Of a stretch of DNA of 64,000 nt, positions 16,353 to 25,486 are shown one piece after another. Below the pieces are notes generated by a model, which saw nothing but the letters and a program-made list of their open reading frames with translations, had not been told where the DNA came from and did no database searches. A program made the translations under genes and the position numbers. Source of the DNA: Pseudomonadota bacterium (GTDB lineage Bacteria; Pseudomonadota; Gammaproteobacteria; Burkholderiales; Burkholderiaceae_F); the NCBI GenBank assembly GCA_023443095.1, contig JAEZVV010000112.1:7681-71680 (forward strand), in the 5' to 3' direction. Numbering within the stretch: the stretch's first letter is position 1; every line of letters begins with the position of its first letter.

Positions 16353-16804
16353 CCCTGCTTTCCATCGTTTCGGCCGCGAGTCACGGGGCGGCGAGTTGCA
16401 CTGCGAGTGCGACGGCGATGTCGTTCGGCAACTATTCGCCCCTGGCGTCGAGTTCGAGCATCCAGGCCCTGGGTGCGGTGAGCGTGAGCTGCAGCCGCAG
16501 CTTCGGCGACTTGGACACGGTGGTGAACTTCAACGCCGTGATCGGCCCGGGTTCCAGCGGCAACTACGGAGCGCGGACCCTGCGCTCCGGCAGCGGGCAA
16601 CTCGCTTATCAGCTGTACAAGACTGCCAACGGCCAGTCGCCCTGGCTGGCGACCGGGGAAACGGGATCGTTGTCCCTGCCGCTGTTCGGCAACCGCCGCG
16701 CCACCAAAGACTATGCGGTGTTCGGCCAGATCGTTCCGCTGCAATCCAGTGCGCGGCCGGGCACTTACACCGACACCCTCAGTTTCACCGTCACTTACGA
16801 CTGA
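16331..16804 (+). CDS. spore coat U domain pilin, likely tip subunit (CsuE-like position)
   Basis: From ATG 16331 the product has 157 residues with a short signal peptide (HLAALTLLSIVSAASHG) and one spore-coat-U domain: ASCTASATAMSFGNYSPL, VSVSCSRSFGDLDTVVNFN, PLFGNRRA, ARPGTYTDTLSFTVTYD. In the Csu locus the gene after the usher encodes the tip adhesin CsuE, which has two such domains; here only one pilin domain is present, so the tip would be simpler or the adhesive domain lies in another subunit. It overlaps the usher gene by 22 bp and runs 14 bp into the opposite-strand aldolase gene. Confidence 0.83.
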   Translation: MRHLAALTLLSIVSAASHGAASCTASATAMSFGNYSPLASSSSIQALGAVSVSCSRSFGDLDTVVNFNAVIGPGSSGNYGARTLRSGSGQLAYQLYKTANGQSPWLATGETGSLSLPLFGNRRATKDYAVFGQIVPLQSSARPGTYTDTLSFTVTYD

Positions 16805-17476
16805 GCGGCTGGCCGTAAGTCGCAAACTTGGCGATCACCCGCTCCATCTCGGCCGTCTCGAGCAGGCGCGGGGTGCCGAGCTTCCTCACTTCGGCATAAG
16901 TGCGGGCCAGGTTCTCGACTTCGATCGCCAGCGCGAGCGCGGCTTCCAGATCACGCCCGGCGGCGATCACGCCGTGGTGAGCCAGCAGGCAGGCCTTGCG
17001 GCCTTCCATTGCGGCCAGGGCGTGGGCCGAGAGTTGAGCCGTGCCGAAAGTGGCGTAGGGCGAGCAGCGGATGTCGGCGCCGCCCGCCGCCGCCACCATG
17101 TAGTGGAAGGCCGGGATGCCTTCGCCCAGGCAGGCGAGCGCGGTGGCGTGGCAGGAATGGGTGTGTACGACGGCGCCGAACTCGGGCCGGGCGCGGTAGA
17201 GGTCGTGGTGGAAGTGCCACTCGCTTGAGGGCGCGCGCGGACCGTGGGCATGGGCTTCGGCCTCGCCGTCGTCGCGCAGCGGCAGGAAGGCGAGGTCTTC
17301 GGGGGTGAGCCGGGCGTAGGGAAGGCCGGTGGGCGTGATCACGAAACCCGTCACTCCGCCGCGCACGCAGCGCGCCGACACATTGCCGCTTTTGTTGACG
17401 TTGATGCCCGCCGCGTTCATGCCGAGCGCGGTGGCGATCACGGCCGTGCGCAGTTCGAGGCCGTCTGCGGGCGCGT

Positions 17477-17480
<4 letters not shown>
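16791..17480 (-). CDS. class II aldolase/adducin family protein, probable 5-(methylthio)ribulose-1-phosphate aldolase
   Basis: The product has 229 residues. Family residues are visible: NKSGNVSAR near the start (phosphate-binding loop), PSSEWHFHHDLYRARPEFGAVVHTHSCHATALA (catalytic Glu in PSSE and zinc-binding HTH) and LLAHHGVIA (third zinc His). The pattern is closer to fuculose-phosphate aldolase-like enzymes than to methylthioribulose-phosphate dehydratase MtnB. Directly upstream, with a 4-bp ATGA overlap, lies mtnA. MtnA plus a class II aldolase is the core of the DHAP shunt known in Rhodospirillum rubrum and pathogenic E. coli, which converts methylthioribose- or deoxyribose-1-phosphate to DHAP and an aldehyde. 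MtnB remains an alternative. Confidence 0.8.
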
Positions 17481-18564
<1,084 letters not shown>

Positions 18565-18568
<4 letters not shown>

Positions 18569-19476
18569 GCGCGAGATTCTAGAGGGGCGGTGACCGGCGC
18601 CCGGGGGCGGGGATTCCAGAGCGCGAGCACATTGCCCGCCACTGCGAGCAAGACGCCGACGACCGTGGCCAGGCGCCAGTCGAAACCTTCGTACGCAGCC
18701 GAGACGATCAGCGCGATCACCGGCGACATCACTCCGACATACGCGGCCCGCGCCGGGCCGATCCGGCCGATCAAGGTGAAATACGCGCCGAAGGCAAACA
18801 CCGAACCGAACACCGCGAGGTAGAGGAAAGACGCCCAGAACGCGGGACTCATCTGGATCGAAAAAGGAACGCCCATCAGCAGCGCGGCCAGGAAGCTGAT
18901 CGCGCCGCCCCACAACATCGACAGCGCGAGCGGCCCCCAGCCCGAGACGCCCTCGGCGTAGAGCTTGCCGACCCAGATGTTGCCGTAGCAGCTGATCAGC
19001 ACCGCGATCAGGGTCTGGGCGGCGCCGACCAGGATCCACGGATTGCCCTGCATTGCCGCGATCTCGGGCCAGAAGATCAGCGCGATGCCGGCCACGCCGA
19101 GCGAGCCCCCCACCGCCACGCGTTTGCTCATCGGCGTGCCCAGCATGGCGCGAGCGATCAGCATGTTGATCAGCGGTCCGGCCGCGTAACCCACCGCCAC
19201 CAGGCCGGAGACGATGTGCTGCTCGGCGTGGTAGATGAGGATGTAGCTCACCGAATAATTGGTCAGGCCGAGCAGGGCGATCGCCGCGTGCTGGCGGCTC
19301 GTGAACTGCAGGCGGATGCGACGCAGCCGGCAAAAGGCGAGCAGAAGGCCACCGGCAAAAGCGAAGCGCAGCGCCACCCCGAGTTCGGGCGCGAGCGCCT
19401 GAAGCTGAAAGGTGATGGCGTACCAGGTGGTGCCCCAGATGCTGGCGGCGACGGCGAACAGGGCGAGAGGATGCAT
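18565..19476 (-). CDS. EamA family (DMT superfamily) transporter
   Basis: From ATG 19476 the product has 303 residues with about ten transmembrane helices in two EamA repeats (first FAVAASIWGTTWYAIT, second LSMLWGGAISFLAALLMG, ending in RIGPARAAYVGVMSPVIALIVSA). The SIWGTTWY and GPARAAYVGV segments are repeat hallmarks. EamA proteins export or import amino acids and other metabolites across the inner membrane. The gene leads the operon with mtnA and the aldolase, which suggests a sulfur metabolite or deoxysugar as substrate, but nothing in the sequence shows the direction or substrate. Confidence 0.85.
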
Positions 19477-19535
19477 GGCGGCATTGTCGCAAACCCGGTG
19501 GAGGGGCTGCGCGCCGGGCCATGGCCCTGAGACAA

Positions 19536-19557
19536 AACGCCACCCGGAGGTGGCGTT
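19536..19557 (-). terminator. intrinsic terminator after dps
   Basis: A perfect 9-bp stem (AACGCCACC with GGTGGCGTT) encloses a 4-nt loop. Read on the minus strand it is followed by TTTTGTCTC. It lies 22 bp beyond the dps stop codon in the direction of dps transcription and separates dps from the EamA-mtnA operon. Confidence 0.8.
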
Positions 19558-19579
19558 GCCCGGCTCGGCGCAGGGACGA

Positions 19580-20110
19580 TCAGTGCCCGGTGCCGTCGCC
19601 CTGGCGGCTGGCTTCGAACAGGAACCAGGCTCGGCGCTCGGTTTCGTCGATCCAGTTTTCAATCAGGCTGGCCGTGGCGATGTCTTCGTATTCGTCGCAG
19701 ACCTTGTGGGTCTCGCGCAGGCGCTGCGCCATGTCGCGGTTGTCCTCACACAGCTCGGCGAGCATGTCGGCCGCCTGCACGAAGGGGGCGTCGTTGTCCC
19801 TGACCCGCTGGGTGCGGGCGATGTGGCCGATCGAGGTAAGGGTGCGGCCGCCGATCTTGCGCACGCGTTCGGCGATTGGGTCGCTCATCGCGTAGAGCTG
19901 GTCGCCCTGCTCGTCAAACATCAGGTGGTAATCGCGGAAATGCGGTCCGCTCAAGTGCCAGTGGAAGTTCTTGGTCTTGAGATACAGCGCGAATACGTCG
20001 GCGAGCATCAGGTTGAGCGCGGCGCTGATGTCGCGGCGGGCGTCGTCGCCCAGGGCGGTGGGAGTGGTGATGGCTGCAGTGAGGGCTTGTTCGCCTGCTT
20101 TCTTGCTCAT
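19580..20110 (-). CDS. dps: Dps family DNA-binding ferritin-like protein
   Basis: The product has 176 residues, typical for Dps. The ferroxidase site is visible in KNFHWHLSGPHFRDYHLMFDEQ (His52, His62, Asp66 and Glu67 by my count), followed by the four-helix bundle ending in IENWIDETERRAWFL. The Lys/Ala-rich N-terminus (MSKKAGEQALTAA) could contribute to DNA binding. Dps dodecamers oxidise and store iron with hydrogen peroxide and coat DNA in stationary phase or under oxidative stress. A strong ribosome binding site (complement of cgtgatctcc) precedes the ATG, and a terminator follows the gene. I see no clear OxyR site in the 196 bp upstream. Confidence 0.93.
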   Translation of the reverse strand: MSKKAGEQALTAAITTPTALGDDARRDISAALNLMLADVFALYLKTKNFHWHLSGPHFRDYHLMFDEQGDQLYAMSDPIAERVRKIGGRTLTSIGHIARTQRVRDNDAPFVQAADMLAELCEDNRDMAQRLRETHKVCDEYEDIATASLIENWIDETERRAWFLFEASRQGDGTGH

Positions 20111-20267
20111 CGTGATCTCCAGGTGAGTGGCATCGGCGGATCGGGATCAAGCGTCGCAGCGGGTCCGGCTGGACCGTCGGCGCGGGAAAGCGGTGCCGGC
20201 GAGGACTCGCCAGTTGAGAGCGACGAAAAAGTCTAGCCCGTGTGTGGGCTCCCACGGCCTGAAAATA

Positions 20268-20296
20268 GGTCGGCCCGGCGCATTCCGGGCCGGACC
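20268..20296 (-). terminator. intrinsic terminator after the outer-membrane barrel gene
   Basis: A GC-rich stem (GGCCCGG with CCGGGCC, extended by GGTC/GACC around a 1-nt bulge) lies 11-39 bp beyond the stop codon of the barrel gene. On the minus strand it is followed by TATTTTC. It isolates the barrel gene from dps. Confidence 0.65.
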
Positions 20297-20306
20297 GGTC
20301 AGGCGT

Positions 20307-20843
20307 CTAGAACTGCCAGCTCACGCTGCCGCCGATCAGGTCGACCGTGGCGTCGGAGACACGGAAACGCTCCCACTCGGCGCGCAGGCTGAGGTTCTTC
20401 CACACCGGGTAGCTGGCGCCGAAGCCCCAGGCCGCGCCGGTGGTCTTGTCCTTGTCCGAAAACGAAAACCATCCCGGCACGTCGGCCGAGAGCCGGGTGC
20501 TGAAATAGGACACGCCGCCCTTGGCGTAGATCCAGGCCTGGTCGACCGGGATGCCGGCCACCAGGAAGGCGACCGCTCCCGAAGGTTTGGCGCTGACCTT
20601 GAGGCCCCCGCCTTCGGCCTTGAATTCGCCGAGGTTGACGTAAGCACCTTCGAGCGCGAAGTAGTCGTTGAACTTGTAGCCGGCAAAGGCCTTGAAGCCG
20701 AGGCCTTGGTTGTCGCAACCGTCGAAGTCGCAGAAATCGGTCTTGCTCGCACCCATGCCGGCGCCGACGTATGCCTGTGCCAGGACGGCGGGCGAGCTCA
20801 AGACGGCGGCGGCGGCCAGGGCCGCATTCAGGAAGCGTTTCAT
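20307..20843 (-). CDS. outer-membrane beta-barrel protein (OmpA-like 8-strand type)
   Basis: The product has 178 residues with a signal peptide (KRFLNAALAAAAVLSSPAVLAQA) and a mature part of alternating hydrophobic strands: YVGAGMGASK, GFKAFAGYKFNDYFALEGAYVNLG, AWIYAKGGVSYFS, GAAWGFGASYPV and terminal GGSVSWQF, with the aromatic C-terminal residue needed for barrel insertion. The FDGCDNQG loop carries two Cys residues close together (DFCDFDGC). The size fits an eight-stranded barrel without a peptidoglycan-binding domain. Function cannot be assigned; similar proteins are annotated as OmpA-like or acyloxyacyl hydrolase-like barrels. It is monocistronic with its own terminator. Confidence 0.82.
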   Translation of the reverse strand: MKRFLNAALAAAAVLSSPAVLAQAYVGAGMGASKTDFCDFDGCDNQGLGFKAFAGYKFNDYFALEGAYVNLGEFKAEGGGLKVSAKPSGAVAFLVAGIPVDQAWIYAKGGVSYFSTRLSADVPGWFSFSDKDKTTGAAWGFGASYPVWKNLSLRAEWERFRVSDATVDLIGGSVSWQF

Positions 20844-20984
20844 TGCAGAGGTGATCGCGAAGGAGGTCTAAGGGAAGCGGCGCGATTGCTCGCGCCGCTC
20901 AGGTCATGCTAGCCGGGCGCCTGGTCCGGGTCACACAAATGACGTCTTGCCGCGAGTCAAGTGCGGCGGCCACGCAACGCCGGC

Positions 20985-21149
20985 TCAGTTGAGCGGCCGC
21001 GCTGGCGGATTGTCGACGGGCGGTTGCGACTCGGCGATCTTCCTGGCGAAGAAGCGGTTGAACCAGATGGCCATGCCGACGATGAAAAGAATGACGATGA
21101 GCGACATGAGGCCGACATCGGTGAAGAAGAGTTCCCGGAGCGCAACCAT
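20985..21149 (-). CDS. DUF3149 single-pass membrane micro-protein
   Basis: The 54-residue product (MVALRELFFTDVGLMSLIV at the start) has one transmembrane helix, LMSLIVILFIVGMAIWFNRFF, flanked by an acidic/amphipathic N-terminus (RELFFTDVG) and a basic then Pro-rich C-terminus. The LFFTDVGLMSL start and FFxRK end of the helix are the DUF3149 pattern found in many beta- and gammaproteobacteria; function unknown. I recovered it by direct reading because it is short. It lies 42 bp after the DksA-like gene on the same strand and is probably co-transcribed with it. Confidence 0.75.
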   Translation of the reverse strand: MVALRELFFTDVGLMSLIVILFIVGMAIWFNRFFARKIAESQPPVDNPPARPLN

Positions 21150-21191
21150 TGCTTGTTCGACCTTGTGTGGAATGGAATTCGTGGTGGATGC

Positions 21192-21602
21192 CTACAGGCT
21201 GGGCGGGCGCTGCCCGGTGCGTTTTTCCCAGGCCGTCTGGCCGGCCAGACTGCGCGTGGCTGAGGGGTTGGCGAGCAGGCGTTCGCGTTCGATTTCCTCG
21301 CCGGTTTCGATGCAGATGCCGTAGGAACCGCTCGCCATCCGGGCCAGGGCGGCGTCGATCGCTTCGAGCTCGCGGCTGTCGCGCGCGGCCTCGGCGGCGG
21401 CCAGCGCGGTCTGCTCGTCGGCGACCGATTCGTCGCCGCGGTCGTGCGGCTCGTCGTAGGCGCTGGCGGACGAAGCATCACCTTGGCGGTCGAGGCCACT
21501 TCTGTGCAGCTGTGCCTTGAGCTCCTCTTCGAGCTCGCGGCGCCGGTCCAGCAAGCGCTGGCGCAGCGTATCCAGGTCTGCCTGGCTCAATGAGCTGTTC
21601 AT
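21192..21602 (-). CDS. TraR/DksA family protein with incomplete zinc finger
   Basis: From ATG 21602 (strong GGAGAGGTGAC ribosome binding site) the product has 136 residues. An N-terminal coiled coil (LDTLRQRLLDRRRELEEELKAQL) precedes an acidic turn (DEPHDRGDESVADEQ) and the C-terminal finger region SYGICIETGEEIERERLLANPSATRS. In DksA four Cys hold zinc; here only Cys97 remains, with Thr100, Ser118 and Gly121 at the other positions, so zinc binding is unlikely. The acidic tip DxxDxA of E. coli DksA is also not exactly present. The family binds the RNA polymerase secondary channel. A zinc-independent role under zinc limitation or oxidative stress is inferred by analogy with Cys-poor DksA paralogues. 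Confidence 0.85.
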   Translation of the reverse strand: MNSSLSQADLDTLRQRLLDRRRELEEELKAQLHRSGLDRQGDASSASAYDEPHDRGDESVADEQTALAAAEAARDSRELEAIDAALARMASGSYGICIETGEEIERERLLANPSATRSLAGQTAWEKRTGQRPPSL

Positions 21603-21799
21603 GTCACCTCTCCGAAAGGGCAGGCTAAGGGTTGTTGCTAGGGCTCGATTGATACGTATCAAGCGCGGCTAGAGCGCTGTTGCAGCCGCGCTGCAGCCGG
21701 CTTCTGTTATGTTGCCCCGGTCCGGGTGCCGCGGCCGTAGCCCGGGTCAGCCGTTGTGCCCGTTCGGGCCGCCCACCCCACTTTTGACCGGCAAGCAGA

Positions 21800-24508
21800 A
21801 TGGATGCCCCACATTTCCTGCGAGCGGCCATGGCGCCGCGTTCGATTGCCGTGGTGGGCGCGAGCGAGCGCCCCGGCAGTCCGGGCGCCTATCTCTGGTC
21901 CAGCGTGCTGGCGGGCGAGTTCCAGGGGGAAGCCTGGGCCGTCAATCCGAAGTATTCGGAGCTGTCCGGCCGGCCCTGCTTCGGTTCCCTGACAGCCCTG
22001 CCGGCCAAGGTCGACCTTGCGATCATCACGACCCGCCCGCCGACGGTGGCCGGCATCATCAAGGAGGCGGGCGAACGCGGCATTCCGTTCGCGCTGGTCT
22101 TGTCGGGCGATTTCACCTGCATCGGCGAACAAGGCCTGCAGTGGCAGAACGACCTGTTCGAGGCCGCGCGCAAGGCCAAGGTGCGGCTGATCGGCCCCAG
22201 CAGCGTCGGTTTGATGCGGCCGGCGGCCGGGCTCAACGCCAGCTTTTCGCCGGTGCCGGTGCGCGCCGGTTCGCTCGCCCTGGTGAGCCAGTCGGGAACG
22301 ATCGCTTCTTCGCTGATCGATTTCGCCTGGACCGCGGGCTTCGGTTTTTCCTCGGTGGTTTCGACCGGTGTCGGGCGCGACATCGACTTTCCGGAGATCC
22401 TCGATTTTCTGGCGATCGACAGCGCCACCCGCGCCATCCTGGTCTATATCGAAGGCGTGCACGATGCCCGCGCCTTTTTGTCGAGCCTGCGCGCGGCAGC
22501 GGCGGTCAAGCCGGTAATCGTGCTGAAGGCCGGCCGCTACCTCACGGGGGCGCAGGTGGTGATGAGCCACACCGGCGCCCTGGTGGGCAACGACCAGGTG
22601 TTCGACGCCGCGCTGCGCCGCGGCGGCGCGATCCGGGTGAGCAAGATCGCCCAGCTGTTTGCCGCGGCCGAGGCTTTTGCCTCGAACCGCTTGCCGCGCG
22701 GCGACCGGCTGGCGGTGCTCACCAACGGCGGCGGTCCGGGCGCTCTGGCGGCCGACGCGGTGGCGGAGAACCAGATCCAGCTCGCGCGCCTGTCGCGCGA
22801 AGCGGCCGTCGGTCTCGAGGCCTTGCTGCCTGCGCCTTGGCCGTATTCGAACCCGGTCGACATCTCGGCCGACGCCGACGCGACCCGCTACAGCCGTTCG
22901 CTCGAGCTGCTGCTTGAAGACAAGAACAACGACGGCGTCCTGGTGTTGTATGCGCCGACGCCGCGGCTGTCGGCCGAGACCGCGGCCCAAGCGCTGCTGC
23001 CGCTCGCCCAGGCGAACGAGAAGCCGGTGATTTCGGCCTGGCTGGGCGAGAAGGACGCCGGCCGTGGCCGCGCGGTCTTCAAGGCGGCCAACCTGCCGGC
23101 GCTAATCAACCCCGAACGCGGGGTCGAGGCTTTCGGCTTCCTGGCGCAATACGTGCGCAACCGCGAGCTGCGGCTGCAGGTGCCGCCACCTCTGGCTGAC
23201 GAGCTGCGTTTTGACGTGGCTGCCGCACGGCGGATCGTCGAAAGTGCCCGCGGCCGTGGCCGCCATGTTTTGCACGAGCAGGATTCGAAAAGCCTGCTCG
23301 CCTGTTTTGGCATCGAAACCGCGGTCGGCGTGTTCGCCGCGTCGGCTGGTGAAGCGCGCGACGCGGCGCTCACGCTCGGCTTTCCGGTGGTGCTCAAGGT
23401 CCGTGCTGACGGCGTGGTGCACAAAAGCGATGTCGGCGGGGTCATGCTCAACCTGCGCAACCCGGCCGACGTAGAAGAGGGATTCGGCCTGATCGCCGAG
23501 CGTGTTGCCGAACGAGCGCCGCACGCCAAGTTCCTTGGTGTCCTGGTCCAGCGCATGATCGAGCGGGCTCACGGGCGCGAACTGATCGTCGGCCTGGCCA
23601 CCGATCCCAGCTTCGGGCCGGTGGTGAGCTTCGGCATGGGCGGACTGGCGACCGAGGTGTTCAGCGACACGGCGGTGGCGCTGCCGCCGCTCAACCGCTT
23701 CCTGGCGCTCGACATGATCAGCCGCACCCGGGTGGCGAAAATGCTCGACGAGTTCCGCGGTGCTCCGGCGGTCGATGTCGACAAGCTGGTCGAAGTCCTG
23801 TTGCGCATTTCCGAGCTTGCGGTGGCGATCCCGGCCGTGCGGGAACTCGACATCAACCCCCTGCTGGCCGACGAAAACGGCGTGATCGCACTCGACGCCC
23901 GGGTGGTGGTGTCGGACGCTCCGCTGGCGCCCGACGCCACGTTTTCACACCTGGCGATCCACCCCTACCCGCGCTTTCTCGAGCGCGAAGTCCCGGTCAA
24001 GGGCGGCACGGTCCGGCTGCGGCCGATCCGGCCCGAAGACGCCGAGATGGAGATCCGTTTCATCTCGCGCCTGTCGCCGCGCAGCTCCTACCTGCGTTTC
24101 CATTCGCCGGTGCGCGAACTCACGCGCGAGCGCCTGGTGCGTTTCACCCAGATCGACTACGACCGCGAGATGGCTTTTGTCGCGGTCGACTCGAGCGGCG
24201 AGGACGAAGAGATGCGCGGCGTTTCGCGCTACACCCGCAACCCCGACGGCCGCAGCGCCGAGTTCGGGGTGATCGTCGAAGACGCCTGGCAGGGCCGCGG
24301 CCTCGGTCATGTGTTGATGGACGCCATCGAAAACACCGCGCGCGAGCGCGGGCTCGAGCAGCTCATCGGCTACGTGCTCAAGGACAACGACGAGATGGGC
24401 GTGATGATGGCCAAACGCGGCTACAAGCCGCACCGCGACGAAGAAGACCCCGGCGTGGCGGTCTACATCCTCGACCTGAACCGCCCGGCGGTGTCGAAGT
24501 CCGCCTGA
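21800..24508 (+). CDS. ADP-forming acyl-CoA synthetase fused to GNAT acetyltransferase (Pat/YfiQ-like)
   Basis: The product has 902 residues. The N-terminal CoA-binding Rossmann part (SIAVVGASERPGSPGA) and succinyl-CoA-ligase-like domain (VSQSGTIASSLID) are followed by an ATP-grasp domain (about 490-690: LLACFGIETAVG, FPVVLKVRADGVVHKSDVGGV) and a C-terminal GNAT domain (about 725-895: GTVRLRPIRPEDAEM, VIVEDAWQGRGLGHVLMDAIENTARERG, the acetyl-CoA loop QGRGLG). E. coli PatZ/YfiQ has this same order and acetylates lysines such as that of acetyl-CoA synthetase; its synthetase part is inactive in some members. I cannot tell whether the synthetase here is active. The gene stands alone on a 197-bp divergent promoter region. 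Confidence 0.9.
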   Translation: MDAPHFLRAAMAPRSIAVVGASERPGSPGAYLWSSVLAGEFQGEAWAVNPKYSELSGRPCFGSLTALPAKVDLAIITTRPPTVAGIIKEAGERGIPFALVLSGDFTCIGEQGLQWQNDLFEAARKAKVRLIGPSSVGLMRPAAGLNASFSPVPVRAGSLALVSQSGTIASSLIDFAWTAGFGFSSVVSTGVGRDIDFPEILDFLAIDSATRAILVYIEGVHDARAFLSSLRAAAAVKPVIVLKAGRYLTGAQVVMSHTGALVGNDQVFDAALRRGGAIRVSKIAQLFAAAEAFASNRLPRGDRLAVLTNGGGPGALAADAVAENQIQLARLSREAAVGLEALLPAPWPYSNPVDISADADATRYSRSLELLLEDKNNDGVLVLYAPTPRLSAETAAQALLPLAQANEKPVISAWLGEKDAGRGRAVFKAANLPALINPERGVEAFGFLAQYVRNRELRLQVPPPLADELRFDVAAARRIVESARGRGRHVLHEQDSKSLLACFGIETAVGVFAASAGEARDAALTLGFPVVLKVRADGVVHKSDVGGVMLNLRNPADVEEGFGLIAERVAERAPHAKFLGVLVQRMIERAHGRELIVGLATDPSFGPVVSFGMGGLATEVFSDTAVALPPLNRFLALDMISRTRVAKMLDEFRGAPAVDVDKLVEVLLRISELAVAIPAVRELDINPLLADENGVIALDARVVVSDAPLAPDATFSHLAIHPYPRFLEREVPVKGGTVRLRPIRPEDAEMEIRFISRLSPRSSYLRFHSPVRELTRERLVRFTQIDYDREMAFVAVDSSGEDEEMRGVSRYTRNPDGRSAEFGVIVEDAWQGRGLGHVLMDAIENTARERGLEQLIGYVLKDNDEMGVMMAKRGYKPHRDEEDPGVAVYILDLNRPAVSKSA

Positions 24509-24583
24509 GGCAACCGGGCAAGCGGCGGCGGCCGGAACCGGGAGCGGCGCTCCGTAGAATCGGCCTGATTGGGGATGGGAACA

Positions 24584-25486
24584 ATGAATCGCTGGCCGAT
24601 TTTTTTCCGTGTTTGCCTGGCTCTGCTGCTGGCCGGCGTGTTGTTTCCCGCGCAGGCCAGCGAGACAGGCGAGCGGCGTGGATTCTTGTACGAGTTCTGC
24701 CGCGGCGAGCGCTGCGGTCTGCTGTTTGGCACGATCCACGTCGGCCAGCCCGAGTGGTTCCCGCTGCCGCCGGCCCAGCAGGCGCGGCTCGACGCCGCGA
24801 CCCGGATCGTGCTCGAGGCCGATCTTTCGCGCGCCGACCGGGTGGCCGAAGCGTTCCAGCGCCACGGTTTTTATCCACCGGGCCAGCCGGGGTTAGAGAG
24901 CGAACTGGAGCCCGAACTCCGGCAGCGGGTCGAGGCGGCCCTGCCTGCGGCGGGGCTGGAAACGAGTCAGGCCTGGCGCTTGAAACCCTGGCTGCTCGCC
25001 AGCACCCTGACCATGGGCCAGGCCGGTGCGGCCGGTTACGGCGTGGCGGCCGCGGTCGAGACCCAGCTGGTGGCGCAGGCGCGCGGCCGGCCGGTCGACG
25101 AACTCGAAGGGGTCGAATTCCAGTTCCGGCTTTTCGACGCGGCTCCGCGCGCGGTGCAACACGCGTTCCTGGCCGAGACCTTGGCCGCGATCGACAGCGG
25201 CGAAGCGCGCGGCGAGGTGGTCGGGATGGCGCAGGCGTGGCTGGACGGGGACGAGGCGGCGGTGCTGGCGCTGCTCCAGGCCATGCAACAGGAGGCCAGC
25301 GTGGGCGGGCGTTTCACCGTCGAACAGCTGGTGAGCGGGCGCCATCCTTACATGATCGAACGCATCGAATACTTCATGGCGGCCGGCGGCACGCCCCTGA
25401 TCGCCGTGGGCTCGCTCCACCTGTTCGGTCCTCAGGGTCTGATCGAACAGTTGCGGCAGCGCGGCTGGCGGATCAGCCGGGTGTAG
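24584..25486 (+). CDS. TraB/GumN family protein
   Basis: From ATG 24584 (GGGA six bases upstream) the product has 300 residues with a signal peptide (FFRVCLALLLAGVLFPAQA). The family motif GTIHVG is at 49-54 after EFCRGERCGLLF and the C-terminal partner is IAVGSLHLFGPQGLIEQLRQRGW. TraB/GumN proteins are related to Tiki proteases; E. coli and Xanthomonas members are secreted and their role is poorly known. The paired GxxH motifs would provide the metal ligands. A second Cys pair (FCRGERC) could form a disulfide. The 3' end overlaps the convergent dioxygenase gene by 14 bp. Confidence 0.86.
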   Translation: MNRWPIFFRVCLALLLAGVLFPAQASETGERRGFLYEFCRGERCGLLFGTIHVGQPEWFPLPPAQQARLDAATRIVLEADLSRADRVAEAFQRHGFYPPGQPGLESELEPELRQRVEAALPAAGLETSQAWRLKPWLLASTLTMGQAGAAGYGVAAAVETQLVAQARGRPVDELEGVEFQFRLFDAAPRAVQHAFLAETLAAIDSGEARGEVVGMAQAWLDGDEAAVLALLQAMQQEASVGGRFTVEQLVSGRHPYMIERIEYFMAAGGTPLIAVGSLHLFGPQGLIEQLRQRGWRISRV

